DNA of 64,000 bases from Roseobacter sp. SK209-2-6 (GTDB lineage Bacteria > Pseudomonadota > Alphaproteobacteria > Rhodobacterales > Rhodobacteraceae), in NCBI RefSeq assembly GCF_000169455.1, contig NZ_AAYC01000001.1:210001-274000 (forward strand). Direction: 5' to 3'. The notes under the pieces were generated by a model. It was not told where the DNA came from. It worked only from the letters and a program-made list of their open reading frames with translations, and ran no database searches. The position numbers were made by a program, and so were the translations under genes. Positions 19,953 to 29,202 of this stretch are shown in pieces (position 1 is the first letter of the stretch; each line of letters begins with the position of its first letter).

Positions 19953-20720
19953 ATGGCTGACACTTCTCAAATGAAAGTCTCCGACGAAATCGCCATCACC
20001 ATTGATAATATGAACAAATGGTATGGCTCTTTCCATGTGCTTCGGGACATCAACCTGACGGTAAACCAAGGTGAGCGGATTGTGATCTGTGGCCCTTCCG
20101 GTTCCGGTAAGTCGACCTTGATCCGCTGTATCAATGCTCTGGAAGAGCATCAGCAGGGTTCGATCGTTGTGGATGGCACATTGCTGTCCAATGACCTAAA
20201 GAACATCGACAAGATCCGGTCCGAAGTTGGCATGTGCTTCCAGCACTTCAACCTCTTCCCGCATCTGACCATCCTGGAAAACTGCACTTTGGCGCCGATC
20301 TGGGTTCGCAAGACACCCAAGAAAGAAGCTGAAGAGCGGGCGATGCATTTCCTTGAAAAAGTGAAGATCCCTGACCAAGCGTTGAAGTATCCTGGCCAGC
20401 TTTCTGGTGGCCAGCAGCAGCGCGTTGCGATTGCGCGTTCGCTTTGCATGATGCCCCGCATCATGCTCTTCGATGAACCAACTTCAGCTCTGGACCCAGA
20501 GATGATCAAAGAGGTGCTCGACACCATGATCGAACTGGCGGAAGAGGGCATGACCATGCTCTGTGTGACCCATGAGATGGGCTTTGCCCGTCAGGTGGCG
20601 AACCGGGTGATCTTCATGGCAGATGGCCAGATCGTTGAACAGAATGAGCCGGAAGAGTTCTTCAACAATCCAAAAAGCGAGCGGACACAGCAGTTCCTCA
20701 GCCAGATCCTCGGCCACTGA
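19953..20720 (+). CDS. aapP: General L-amino acid ABC transporter ATPase AapP
   Basis: 255 residues. Walker [10 protein letters not shown] (about 49-57), Q-loop [11 protein letters not shown], signature [15 protein letters not shown], Walker [15 protein letters not shown] and the switch His in CVTHEMG. It powers uptake through AapQM. AAGGAGG lies upstream of the ATG. It ends the operon with a strong terminator 20 nt later. Confidence 0.97.
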   Translation: MADTSQMKVSDEIAITIDNMNKWYGSFHVLRDINLTVNQGERIVICGPSGSGKSTLIRCINALEEHQQGSIVVDGTLLSNDLKNIDKIRSEVGMCFQHFNLFPHLTILENCTLAPIWVRKTPKKEAEERAMHFLEKVKIPDQALKYPGQLSGGQQQRVAIARSLCMMPRIMLFDEPTSALDPEMIKEVLDTMIELAEEGMTMLCVTHEMGFARQVANRVIFMADGQIVEQNEPEEFFNNPKSERTQQFLSQILGH

Positions 20721-20740
20721 TAGAGAACTGAGAAAAAGAA

Positions 20741-20774
20741 AGCGGCCTTCGGAGAGATCCGGAGGCCGCTTTTC
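20741..20774 (+). terminator. Terminator after aapP
   Basis: AGCGGCCT (20741-20748) pairs with AGGCCGCT (20763-20770), with an inner CGG/CCG pairing, followed by TTTTC. An A-rich stretch precedes the left arm, so it could also end the minus-strand phosphatase gene. Confidence 0.8.
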
Positions 20775-20797
20775 TGTGAATGCTTGGGTATTGAGCG

Positions 20798-21307
20798 TCA
20801 GACTTGGATTTCTTCGTTCAAAAGTTCACGGGGTACGATAAAGTCGACTACGGTTCCTGAACTCCAGGCAAGGTCAGACCAGTTGTCTATATCAAACTCG
20901 GCAATCAGTGTAGCGCCTGTTGGATAGTCGTCAAAGCGGCGGTGTTCAGGGGGAGAAGTTACAATGGCATGGGCAAAGGCCGCTATGCCTGGATTGTGGC
21001 TGATGAGCTGAACCGTGGGATACTCCGCCTCGCGCAGAACCTGAAAGATCATCTCTGAACTAGCGTGGTACAGTCGTTCGATAAAGACAGCTGGGGCATT
21101 GACTGACATCAACTCCTGCGTCTCCCGGGTGCGTTGCGAAGAAGAGGAGAGGATCTGATCCGGAATGCGGTTGCTCTCACGCAGCCACTGGCCAAGAGCC
21201 TCTGCGGATTTTCGTCCACGTTTGTTCAAAGGTCGGGCGTGATCACTTGGGGCGCTGGTACCCCAAGAAGATTTGGCATGTCGGGTCAAGATCAAAGTTC
21301 GGGTCAT
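20798..21307 (-). CDS. SixA-like histidine phosphatase family protein
   Basis: 169 residues. The phosphatase triad motif LTRHAKSSW holds the catalytic RH at the N-terminus, the second Arg is in SSSSQRTRETQEL and the second His in ISHNPGI. SixA removes phosphate from His-phosphotransfer domains; this paralogue may instead act on small metabolites. It starts at an ATG that overlaps the stop of the iron-sulfur protein gene (ATGA), so the two are translated together. Confidence 0.85.
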   Translation of the reverse strand: MTRTLILTRHAKSSWGTSAPSDHARPLNKRGRKSAEALGQWLRESNRIPDQILSSSSQRTRETQELMSVNAPAVFIERLYHASSEMIFQVLREAEYPTVQLISHNPGIAAFAHAIVTSPPEHRRFDDYPTGATLIAEFDIDNWSDLAWSSGTVVDFIVPRELLNEEIQV

Positions 21308-22008
21308 GATGGGTGAAAATACCTCATGTGATGTGCGTTCTGTTCAAATTGCCGTTCAGCGCCAAGGCTCAGTGGGCAAGCGCGGCGCGCCAGGCACCCC
21401 TCAGTCAGGCAGGGCGTGCCGGCAGGAGTTTCCAGGTGACGGTGACAGGTTGCCAGTTGATAGGGGCCTCCGTCAATCAATGCTTGTACAGGGCAGATGG
21501 AAAGACACGGTCTGGATGCGCAATCTTTACAGGGCGAGTGTGCCAAAGGAGGAGGGGGAATGTCAAAGCCTTGCTCAAAATGCAGTGCCCCGCGAAAAGA
21601 GATCATCATACCAACCGTATCATGTACCAGCATTTGTGACGGGGATGTGAAAGCGCGTCCCGAGGCCAGGGCCCATTGCACAAATGGTGGGTAAGGTGGT
21701 CCATCCGAAGGAAAGAAGGGATTTGCGCCAAGGGTTTGAGCAAGATCGCCGATGACGCGGGCGGACCAGCGGTCAATCGGATCGGTTTCCTGATCCAAAA
21801 ATTCAGGTGAGTCTTTTAGGAGTGGCCAGAAATTTGGCGCAGTCCCAAGCAGGACCAGTGTTCCGCTGCCCAAGCGGCAGTGATCATCAACCGGTGCTTT
21901 CAGCGCGCCATAGATCGCAAGACCTTGCTCTGCGGCGAGCGTTTCAACCGTGTTGTAGCTTGTGTTCTCTATCAGGCTTTGGTCGGGTGGGGCTTGCGGA
22001 ATGGTCAT
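21304..22008 (-). CDS. Ferredoxin-like iron-sulfur protein
   Basis: 234 residues from the ATG at 22008, chosen because GAAAGGGAC precedes it; an in-frame ATG at 22032 has no such box. The C-terminal part has CKDCASRPCLSICP, a 4Fe-4S type spacing, then CLTEGCLARRACP. The rest resembles no enzyme I can name. It could be an electron carrier or a QueG-related reductase remnant of function. It is coupled to the SixA-like gene by an ATGA overlap. Confidence 0.6.
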   Translation of the reverse strand: MTIPQAPPDQSLIENTSYNTVETLAAEQGLAIYGALKAPVDDHCRLGSGTLVLLGTAPNFWPLLKDSPEFLDQETDPIDRWSARVIGDLAQTLGANPFFPSDGPPYPPFVQWALASGRAFTSPSQMLVHDTVGMMISFRGALHFEQGFDIPPPPLAHSPCKDCASRPCLSICPVQALIDGGPYQLATCHRHLETPAGTPCLTEGCLARRACPLSLGAERQFEQNAHHMRYFHPS

Positions 22009-22127
22009 GCTGGGTCCCTTTCGCTGGCTCATTGGTCGAGCTTAGCAGCCATCAAAGGGGGGCAAATGTCAAAAACGGCGCGCCAGGATACAGGAACGCC
22101 GCTTAGAGTTGCAAAAATAGGGAGCGC

Positions 22128-22988
22128 TTAGGCCCGGATCATTGAGCCAGCGCCATGGTCGGTGAAGAGTTCCAAAAGAACCGAGTTTTGTACTCTGCCA
22201 TCAACAATTGTGCAGGCGCGTACACCGTTGCGTACGGCGTCGAGTGCGGTTTCTGTCTTGGGGATCATGCCGCCTGCAATGACCCCGCTTGTGGTCATCA
22301 CTTCTACATCTGCGGCTTTCAGTTCCGTTACCACTTCGCCTTCGCCGTTCTTAACCCCGGCTACATCGGTCAACAGCAGCAAGCGATCAGCTTCCAGCGC
22401 TTTGGCGATGGCACCGGCGGCGGTGTCGCCATTGATGTTAAAAGTTTCGCCCGCACGGCCCGCGCCAATCGGGGCAATCACGGGGATCATGTCCTTTTCG
22501 AACAGCCCGTAGAGGACCTTTGGATCCATTGCAGATGGTGCGCCAACAAAGCCCAATTCGGGATTGGCCTGATCGCAGATGATTAGGTTGGCGTCCTTGC
22601 CAGATAGGCCTACAGCGCTTCCGCCCTGGCGGTTGATGGCTTGAACGATGCGCTTGTTGACGACGCCGGACAGAACCATCTCCACCACTTCCATGGTGGC
22701 GGCATCGGTGACGCGCTTACCATTGACGAACTCGGACTGGATCTGCAGCTTTTCCAGCATTGCGTTGATCATCGGACCACCGCCATGAACGATGACCGGA
22801 TTTACGCCCACTTGTCGCATCAGAACGATGTCGCGCGCAAAGGTATCCATGGCTTCGTCGCTGCCCATGGCGTGGCCGCCCAGCTTGATAACAACAATGG
22901 CCCCGGAAAAGCGCTGCAGGTAGGGCAGGGCGCTAGAGAGGGTCTCGGCGGTGGCAATCCAATCACGGTTCATGTCTTGTTTCTTCAT
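22128..22988 (-). CDS. argB: Acetylglutamate kinase
   Basis: 286 residues. Phosphorylates N-acetyl-L-glutamate, the second step of arginine synthesis. [12 protein letters not shown] carries the catalytic Lys, [14 protein letters not shown] the substrate loop, and the [19 protein letters not shown] and LLLTDVAGV motifs bind ATP and acetylglutamate. An N-terminal helix is present, the feature linked with arginine-inhibited hexameric forms. The ATG at 22988 heads a gene that stands alone on the minus strand, divergent to the SDR gene. Confidence 0.96.
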   Translation of the reverse strand: MKKQDMNRDWIATAETLSSALPYLQRFSGAIVVIKLGGHAMGSDEAMDTFARDIVLMRQVGVNPVIVHGGGPMINAMLEKLQIQSEFVNGKRVTDAATMEVVEMVLSGVVNKRIVQAINRQGGSAVGLSGKDANLIICDQANPELGFVGAPSAMDPKVLYGLFEKDMIPVIAPIGAGRAGETFNINGDTAAGAIAKALEADRLLLLTDVAGVKNGEGEVVTELKAADVEVMTTSGVIAGGMIPKTETALDAVRNGVRACTIVDGRVQNSVLLELFTDHGAGSMIRA

Positions 22989-23147
22989 CGTTCCAATCCC
23001 TTTGGACGATGGTGTTACGCGCTTCCGCCGCCGCTGCCAAGGGCAAGGCCCGGCAAGAGTGCGATGAGCCTATGATTTGGAGCATTGCGGCGGTCGCGCA
23101 GAGTGATAGGGTCTGCAAGACTCCCACAGGAAACGGAGCCTGCCACC

Positions 23148-23876
23148 ATGTCCCGCAAAACCCTGCTTCTGACCGGCGCCAGCCGGGGTATCGGCCATGC
23201 CACTGTGCGCCGCTTCAATGCCGAAGGCTGGCGGGTGATCACCTGTTCGCGCCAGCCCTTCCCCGAGGAATGCCCCTGGGGTGGCGGCCAGGAGAATCAC
23301 GTGCAGCTCGATCTCTCGGACCCCTCCGACACCATTAATGCCGTCGGCATCATCCAGGAGCGTCTGGGCGGGCGACTGGACGCCCTAGTCAATAACGCGG
23401 GGATCTCACCAAAAGGGCCGGAGGGCGAACGCCTCAGCACCCTGGACACTGATCTGATGACCTGGGGCAAGGTTTTTCACGTGAATTTCTTTGCCTCTGT
23501 GGTGTTGGCGCGCGGGCTGAAGGATGAACTGGCAGCGGCCAAAGGCTCGGTGGTCAATGTGACCTCGATCGCGGGCAGTCGGGTGCATCCCTTTGCCGGG
23601 GCGGCCTATGCCACCTCCAAAGCGGCTCTGGCAGCGCTGACGCGGGAAATGGCGCATGACTTCGGCCCCCTGGGCGTGCGGGTCAATGCCATCGCACCGG
23701 GTGAGGTGGAAACGGCGATCCTGTCACCGGGCACGGATAAGATTGTCGAGAAATTGCCGATGCAGCGCCTGGGCCAGCCAGAGGAAGTGGCCGCGGCAAT
23801 CTATTTCCTTTGTTCGCAGGAAAGTTCCTACATTTCAGGTGCCGAGATCGAAGTGAACGGGGCTCAGCACGTCTGA
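23148..23876 (+). CDS. SDR-family oxidoreductase
   Basis: 242 residues, classical short-chain dehydrogenase. NAD(P)-binding TGASRGIGHATV at the N-terminus, LVNNAGIS, catalytic Ser in VVNVTSIAGS, YATSK with the catalytic Tyr and Lys, and GGQ-type end SGAEIEVNGAQHV. The substrate is unknown. The ATG at 23148 is preceded by AGGAAACGGAG; the frame is open 63 nt further upstream without support. A hairpin follows. Confidence 0.9.
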   Translation: MSRKTLLLTGASRGIGHATVRRFNAEGWRVITCSRQPFPEECPWGGGQENHVQLDLSDPSDTINAVGIIQERLGGRLDALVNNAGISPKGPEGERLSTLDTDLMTWGKVFHVNFFASVVLARGLKDELAAAKGSVVNVTSIAGSRVHPFAGAAYATSKAALAALTREMAHDFGPLGVRVNAIAPGEVETAILSPGTDKIVEKLPMQRLGQPEEVAAAIYFLCSQESSYISGAEIEVNGAQHV

Positions 23877-23912
23877 CGGCTATTGCAGCGGTGTGAGTGC
23901 TGCTTCTGGATG

Positions 23913-23941
23913 AACCCGCAGAAAGAAAATCTCTGCGGGTT
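23913..23941 (+). terminator. Hairpin after the SDR gene
   Basis: AACCCGCAGA (23913-23922) pairs perfectly with TCTGCGGGTT (23932-23941) around a 9-nt loop. No T-run follows, so termination strength is uncertain. A second hairpin at 23993-24023 has 11-bp arms beginning ATGCCTGCCGC and lies just after the minus-strand PepSY gene. Confidence 0.5.
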
Positions 23942-24031
23942 CGATTCGGGTCAGCTAGGCCTCAAAGGGACGCAACGGGCATTGCTGACCCTATGCCTGC
24001 CGCGTGAGGGATGCGGCAGGCATGTTCCAGC

Positions 24032-25429
24032 TCAGCTAAAGACGCGTTTCATCGCAGGGATATTGCCCAGGATTAGCAGGTCAAATGCCAGCACGGCCAG
24101 CAGGGTAAGCCCCACCAGCGGGAAGGCCATGGCGGTGAAGAGGCCGATCAGTACCGCGCCTTTCCAGAACGGCAGGTCCGCTGGAACCGGAGGGGCGGCC
24201 AGCCGCGCAGCTCCAGAGGGGCGTCGTTTCATCCACATGACCGCACCGGAGATGCAGACAAAGATTACAAAGAAGCAGAAGAGCGTGTTCAGCAGGAAGT
24301 TCCAGGTCCCCATCAGCCCCATGTGCAACGGGATGCCAACGGCCATGGATTTACCCATCCAGGAGTAATCCTCATATTTGACATCCGCCAGGATCTTACC
24401 AGTGTATTGGTCAATATGAATGGTGCGATCGACAAAGGGATCATCCGAATCGCTGCTCATGCTGTCGCGGTTGATTGTCCAGACACCGCTCTCGCCACCA
24501 GGATACGCCAGCCGGAAGCGGCCCTCCATGCCCAGCTCCCGGCCTAGGTAGATGACGTTCTCCGGGGTGACCGCGGTGCCCGCAGGCAGGCCGGTGATCC
24601 CTGCTTCGGATCCGGAAGCAGGCATCGGGGTTTGCTCAAGAGCCCAGGGCACGTCATTCGTGGCCCCGTGGTTCATGCTGGCATGGGTCTCATCAGAGAG
24701 CGGCACATCGTTCCATTTGGCCGCGGGGAAGCTGCCCCAAGGCTGCACCAGTTTTCCGCCCCAAATGCCGGCCCAGGACAGGCCGGAAATCAGGAAGACC
24801 ACCAGGAGAGCAGAAATCCAGAAACCAGTCACCGCGTGCAGGTTCTTCCACAGAGCCCGGCCCCGGGCGCGCAGGTCAGGCACAAAGGCAGAAAGCGCAT
24901 TGCCACGCGGCCACCAGATGTAAAGCCCGGTCAGAACCAGGACAATTCCCAGCCCAGCGGCGATTTCGATCAAACGGTCACCCATGTCGCCGATCAGCAG
25001 CGTTGAGTGGATATTGTCGGCAAAATCATACCAGCCCGCGCGGCGGTCCCATACCTGAATGACTTCGCCGGTATACTGATTAAGCGCTACCAGCCGCTGG
25101 CCTTGATCGGTGCTGACCCGGAAGACGGTAGCCAGTTCCGGTGACTTCGGGCCGATCCATTCAGCAATTGTGCCGGGCTGTGCCTGCAGGACAGCAGCGG
25201 TTTGGTCGGCATAGCTGATTTCGCTGCCGGTGACCTCTACGGCGATCTTCTCGCCGTCGCGGCCGTCAAACTGGGTTATGAACATCATCATCAGCCCGGT
25301 GACAGCGAGCATTAGCATGAAAGGAATGACATAGAGCGCGGCATAGAAGTGCCAGCGCCAGGCGGCGAAATAGAATTTTTCGGACAGCGAGCGTGCTTCG
25401 CCCGCGACTTGCGTTTGGCTGGTCGCCAT
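24032..25429 (-). CDS. PepSY-associated TM-helix protein
   Basis: 465 residues with about five transmembrane helices (around 30-52, 185-205, 225-245, 385-410, 430-460) and a large periplasmic region. The N-terminal FAAWRWHFYAALYVIPFMLM and LHAVTGFWISALL are typical of PepSY_TM proteins, often linked with iron uptake and ferric-siderophore reduction. A DUF2946 gene lies 74 nt upstream on the same strand, a common partner in metal-related loci. No TonB receptor is in this window. Confidence 0.85.
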   Translation of the reverse strand: MATSQTQVAGEARSLSEKFYFAAWRWHFYAALYVIPFMLMLAVTGLMMMFITQFDGRDGEKIAVEVTGSEISYADQTAAVLQAQPGTIAEWIGPKSPELATVFRVSTDQGQRLVALNQYTGEVIQVWDRRAGWYDFADNIHSTLLIGDMGDRLIEIAAGLGIVLVLTGLYIWWPRGNALSAFVPDLRARGRALWKNLHAVTGFWISALLVVFLISGLSWAGIWGGKLVQPWGSFPAAKWNDVPLSDETHASMNHGATNDVPWALEQTPMPASGSEAGITGLPAGTAVTPENVIYLGRELGMEGRFRLAYPGGESGVWTINRDSMSSDSDDPFVDRTIHIDQYTGKILADVKYEDYSWMGKSMAVGIPLHMGLMGTWNFLLNTLFCFFVIFVCISGAVMWMKRRPSGAARLAAPPVPADLPFWKGAVLIGLFTAMAFPLVGLTLLAVLAFDLLILGNIPAMKRVFS

Positions 25430-25503
25430 TGTGTTCTCTCCATATGGAACAGGCCCGGCCCCGCACTAGGAGGGCAGGCATAAATCAGAAGGTTTTCAGA
25501 TGT

Positions 25504-25872
25504 TCAGGAGAGAGCGGGTGGGCCGCGAGCATCATAGCGCCAGTGGAACCCGGCGCTGTGGTGGGTAAAGCCCTCATGATCCCAACGGGCGCTCAGCAGC
25601 GGCAGCAGGGGGAGGGAATGCTGTGTCTCGGGCAGAGCAGCCAGAGAGGGGAGGGCGGAGAAGGGGCAGCTGCGGTCATCCATCTGATCAACAGGGACCG
25701 GCATAGGGGCATCGTCGCCAAGATCCACCCATCGCTCTTCGACACCATCGGTGGTACATATCACCAGGAGGACGCGCCCTTCGCTGTCATGCGCAGGCAT
25801 CCATCCCGCCGGGATCAGCCCGGCGGCTATGATGGCCAGCAGCATCAGATATGACAGCAGCCGCGAAATCAC
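25504..25872 (-). CDS. DUF2946 family small membrane protein
   Basis: 122 residues. One N-terminal hydrophobic helix (about 5-22), then GWMP, VLLVICTTDG and RSCPFSAL, which fits the DUF2946 pattern. The function is unknown; the family is often found beside copper or iron transport genes. The GTG start at 25872 directly follows the engB stop codon, so translation may be coupled; an internal ATG at residue 10 is possible. Confidence 0.65.
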   Translation of the reverse strand: MISRLLSYLMLLAIIAAGLIPAGWMPAHDSEGRVLLVICTTDGVEERWVDLGDDAPMPVPVDQMDDRSCPFSALPSLAALPETQHSLPLLPLLSARWDHEGFTHHSAGFHWRYDARGPPALS

Positions 25873-26523
25873 CTATTCAATACCTGCAATTAAGGCGCGC
25901 AGAGTGGCGATGCCATCGCCTTTTTCCGACGAAGTAAGAACAATCTCAGGATAGGCAGCGGGGTGGCGGGCAAGCGCCTTGCGGACCTGCTCCAGGACCT
26001 TTTCACGGTCCTTGACCTTTACCTTGTCGGCCTTGGTCATAACGCATTGGAAGGTCACTGCAGCACTGTCCAAAAGCTTCATGATCTCCTCGTCCACCTC
26101 TTTGACCCCGTGGCGGCTGTCAATCAGCACAAAGGCACGGCGCAGGGTCTGACGGCCCGAGAGGTAGCGTTTGAGCAGCTTTTGCCATTTCTCCACCACC
26201 GGTAGAGGGGCGTTGGCATAGCCATAGCCCGGAAGGTCAACCAGAAAGAGATCCGGCCCTTGGGTGAAATAGTTGATCTCCTGGGTGCGGCCCGGCGTGT
26301 TTGAGGCCCGTGCCAGACCCTTGGTGCCGGTCAGCGCATTGATCAGGCTGGATTTGCCCACATTCGAGCGGCCGGCAAAGCATACCTCCATCCGGTCAGC
26401 CTCTGGCAGGCCGGACATGGCGACAACGCCTTTGACAAATTCCGACTGGCCCGCAAAGAGCATGCGGCCTTTCTCGGAAGTGATTTGGTCTGGCTCTTCG
26501 GCCACGGGAAACTGGATCTGCAT
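25873..26523 (-). CDS. engB: Ribosome biogenesis GTP-binding protein EngB/YsxC
   Basis: 216 residues from the ATG at 26523. G1 AGRSNVGKSSLINAL, the switch I TPGRTQEINYF, G3 DLPGYGYA, G4 TKADK and G5 TSS are all intact. It helps assemble the large ribosomal subunit. The start ATG overlaps the stop of the MOSC gene (ATGA). It belongs to the minus-strand series yidC-MOSC-engB, an arrangement seen in related genomes. Confidence 0.95.
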   Translation of the reverse strand: MQIQFPVAEEPDQITSEKGRMLFAGQSEFVKGVVAMSGLPEADRMEVCFAGRSNVGKSSLINALTGTKGLARASNTPGRTQEINYFTQGPDLFLVDLPGYGYANAPLPVVEKWQKLLKRYLSGRQTLRRAFVLIDSRHGVKEVDEEIMKLLDSAAVTFQCVMTKADKVKVKDREKVLEQVRKALARHPAAYPEIVLTSSEKGDGIATLRALIAGIE

Positions 26524-27275
26524 CACAAGACCTTTACGCTATCTCCAAGCTGGATGTCACCACCTGTCAGCACTTCGGCATAGACAGAAAAATTCTGGTG
26601 TCCCCAGGTGTTGTTCAAGGTGCCCAGCGTGTCTGCATCGCGTTCGCCGGTCTCCGGATTTGCGGTTGTCGCCAGGCAGCGCACAACCGGTTCCTTGATC
26701 TCAAAGACCGCCTCGCCGATCCGGACCTTTTTGCCAATAAGCTGGTTTTCCAACCAAGGCTCATCCAGATCAAACCAGATATTGCCGCGCCAGCGTTTAG
26801 GCGACAAATCCTGGCCCATGGCCTGCTCAACTGCCCGGTGAGAAGCCCAGTTACACAGGGTCACCGATGGGTAATCCGTGTCGGTCATACCGCGGCCGGG
26901 CACTCGGACAATCCGCGCAGATGCAGCGCGGTTCTGCGGCAACAGGGGCTTCTCCCATTCCAGGAACCGCACTAGATCCGCCGGATCCTCGGGATCAAAG
27001 CGCAGTTCTGGACGCTCCGGGTGGGTCAGGGTCAGCACTCCGCTGGCGTCATCCAGCTGCGCTTCGATTGCCATCAGAGCAGGAGCTTTGGAACCGCGGG
27101 TGAAATTGGCGCAGGGCGCCCAGACGCTGCTATCAGCCTTGGAGGCCTCATGCGCCACCGCCCAAACACGATCGCCGGGCATTGTCTGCCCGGCGATCAT
27201 GGTTACCGCGTCCAGTGCTTCCCGCCCATGTGACTTGAGCGGGTGGCGCCAGATATCAGTGACTTTATGTGTCAT
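26523..27275 (-). CDS. MOSC domain-containing protein
   Basis: 250 residues. An N-terminal beta-barrel part (VTDIWRHPLKSHGREAL) and a MOSC domain with WRGNIWFD, VRCLATTANPETGERD and TLGTLNNTWGHQNFSVYAEV. The conserved Cys near 206 is the residue that handles sulfur in MOSC proteins. Relatives bind molybdenum cofactor and reduce N-hydroxylated compounds or act as sulfur carriers. It overlaps yidC upstream (ATGA) and engB downstream. Confidence 0.88.
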   Translation of the reverse strand: MTHKVTDIWRHPLKSHGREALDAVTMIAGQTMPGDRVWAVAHEASKADSSVWAPCANFTRGSKAPALMAIEAQLDDASGVLTLTHPERPELRFDPEDPADLVRFLEWEKPLLPQNRAASARIVRVPGRGMTDTDYPSVTLCNWASHRAVEQAMGQDLSPKRWRGNIWFDLDEPWLENQLIGKKVRIGEAVFEIKEPVVRCLATTANPETGERDADTLGTLNNTWGHQNFSVYAEVLTGGDIQLGDSVKVL

Positions 27276-29080
27276 CAGCTCTCCGATTTGGGCTTCTTCT
27301 TGAAGCCCGACTTGATGTTGCCAAAGACGTCAGGCTTGTAGCCGTGACTGCGCATGATCAGGTACTGCTGGGTAAAGGTGATGGTGTTGTTGGCGATCCA
27401 GTAAACCACCAAGCCAGAGGCAAAACCACCCAGCATGAACATGAAGACCCATGGCATCCAGGCAAAGATCATCTGCTGGGTCGGATCCGTGGGCGCCGGG
27501 TTCAGTTTTTGCTGCAGCCACATGGAAATCCCCAGCAAGAGTGGCAGGATACCGATGAACACCAGAGCGAGGATAGAACCGGCTTCCGGACCCGAGAAGG
27601 GCAGCAGGCCAAAGAGGTTCATCAGCGAGGTTGGGTCCGGCGCCGAGAGATCCTGGAAGGGGCCGAAGAAGGGCGCGTGGCGCAGTTCCAGCGTGACAAA
27701 GATCACCTTGTAGAGCGAGAAGAAGATCGGGATCTGGATCAGGATTGGGAGACAGCCCGCGGCGGGGTTCACCTTCTCCTTCTTGTAGAGCTCCATCATC
27801 TCTTTCTGCATCTTCTGGCGATCATCGCCAGTGCGCTCTTTGAGCTTCTCCATCTCCGGCTGCAATTCCTTCATCTTCGCCATCGAAGCGTAGGACTTAT
27901 AGGCCAGCGGGAAGACGATGATCTTGATCAGAACGGTGAGGCCGATGATGGCCCAGCCCATGTTGCCGATCAGGAGGTTCAGCCAGTGCAGCACGGCGAA
28001 CATCGGTTTGGTCAGGAAGAAGAACCAGCCCCAGTCGATGGAGTCGAGGAAGCCAGCAATGCCGGATTTCTCATAGCTGCGAATGCTGGCCCATTCCTTG
28101 GCGCCGGCAAAGAGCATGGTGGTGACTTCCGTGCTGTTTCCGGCGGCCAGGCTGACGGTGGGCAGCACGATATCAGTCTGATAGATGCCACGGCGCTCGT
28201 CGAATTTCGCGATAGAACGGAAGCCCTGACCCGGTTCTGGAATCAGCGTCGACATCCAGTAGTGATCGGTGAACCCGATCCAGCCATTGGTTGTGACCTG
28301 CTTCACTTCGGAGCGGGAGCCATCACGGGGGTCGATGTCGAAATCTGCTACGTCGGAATAGTCGAGCTCAGAGAGTTCGCCATCCGCCATGCCGACAACG
28401 CCCTCATGCAGGATGAAGAAGTTCTTCAGATCTTCAGGTTCACCGTGACGGGCAAGCGTGCCGTAAGGCGCGAGGCTGATCGTGCCGTCGGTGGCATTGG
28501 TAACCGATTGGGTCACTGAGAACATATAGTCCTCATCCACGGAAATGGTGCGGGCGAAGGTCAGACCGTTGCCATTGTCCCAGGTCAGTGTGACCGGGGT
28601 CTCAGGACTGAGAGTGGCGCCTGCTGGGGCTGACCAGATCGAATTCGCCCCAGGAACATCGCTGGAGGTCAAGCCCGCGCCAGGTGCCCAGCCATAAAGC
28701 GCATAATAGGCCTGGGCTTCGCCAACAGGTTTCAGCAGTTTCACGATGGGAGAGCCATCCGCGAGCGTTTCACGATAGTCTTTCAGGGACAGGTCGTCGA
28801 TACGCCCCCCTTGCAGCGCAATACTACCGGTGACGCGTGGCGTGTCGATCGCAAGGCGTGGCGCATCTGGTGCAGAGGCCTCTTCGGTCGTGGCATTTGC
28901 CACCGCATCGGTCGCATCTGCTGTAGGAACCAGTGTCGTGCCGCTTTCGGCGGCATTTTCGGTAACAGCGACGTCAACCGGCTGCTCTGGCTCTGGGGGT
29001 GGGAAAAACGTGTACCACCCCAGGATCACCAAGAAGCTGAGTACGGTTGCGAGAATAAGATTTTTGTTCTGATCGTCCAT
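27275..29080 (-). CDS. yidC: Membrane protein insertase YidC
   Basis: 601 residues, the Gram-negative long form. The first helix (about 7-25) is followed by a large periplasmic P1 domain (to about 370), then the conserved five-helix insertase core with GWAIIGLTVLIKIIVFPL, the CGC-type hairpin KVNPAAGCLPILIQIPIFFSLY and the arginine of the hydrophilic groove. It inserts proteins into the inner membrane alone and with SecYEG. The ATG at 29080 (MDDQNKN) is the conserved start. It is separated from yidD-rnpA-rpmH by three unrelated genes. Confidence 0.97.
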   Translation of the reverse strand: MDDQNKNLILATVLSFLVILGWYTFFPPPEPEQPVDVAVTENAAESGTTLVPTADATDAVANATTEEASAPDAPRLAIDTPRVTGSIALQGGRIDDLSLKDYRETLADGSPIVKLLKPVGEAQAYYALYGWAPGAGLTSSDVPGANSIWSAPAGATLSPETPVTLTWDNGNGLTFARTISVDEDYMFSVTQSVTNATDGTISLAPYGTLARHGEPEDLKNFFILHEGVVGMADGELSELDYSDVADFDIDPRDGSRSEVKQVTTNGWIGFTDHYWMSTLIPEPGQGFRSIAKFDERRGIYQTDIVLPTVSLAAGNSTEVTTMLFAGAKEWASIRSYEKSGIAGFLDSIDWGWFFFLTKPMFAVLHWLNLLIGNMGWAIIGLTVLIKIIVFPLAYKSYASMAKMKELQPEMEKLKERTGDDRQKMQKEMMELYKKEKVNPAAGCLPILIQIPIFFSLYKVIFVTLELRHAPFFGPFQDLSAPDPTSLMNLFGLLPFSGPEAGSILALVFIGILPLLLGISMWLQQKLNPAPTDPTQQMIFAWMPWVFMFMLGGFASGLVVYWIANNTITFTQQYLIMRSHGYKPDVFGNIKSGFKKKPKSES

Positions 29081-29115
29081 CTGGGACTGCCACCTCGGTC
29101 TGTACAATGACAGAA

Positions 29116-29138
29116 GGGGTTCAACAGAGGTGAACCCC
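29116..29138 (-). other. Hairpin upstream of yidC
   Basis: GGGGTTCA (29116-29123) pairs with TGAACCCC (29131-29138) around a 7-nt loop, between the EAL gene and yidC. It may be a weak terminator for the EAL gene or a leader structure of yidC; no T-run is seen. Confidence 0.4.
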
Positions 29139-29202
29139 AAAGGTCAAGTAGAATCGAGGATTTTGGCAGTGGCATTGCGTCCCGGAGCCGGAAATCAGTG
29201 GT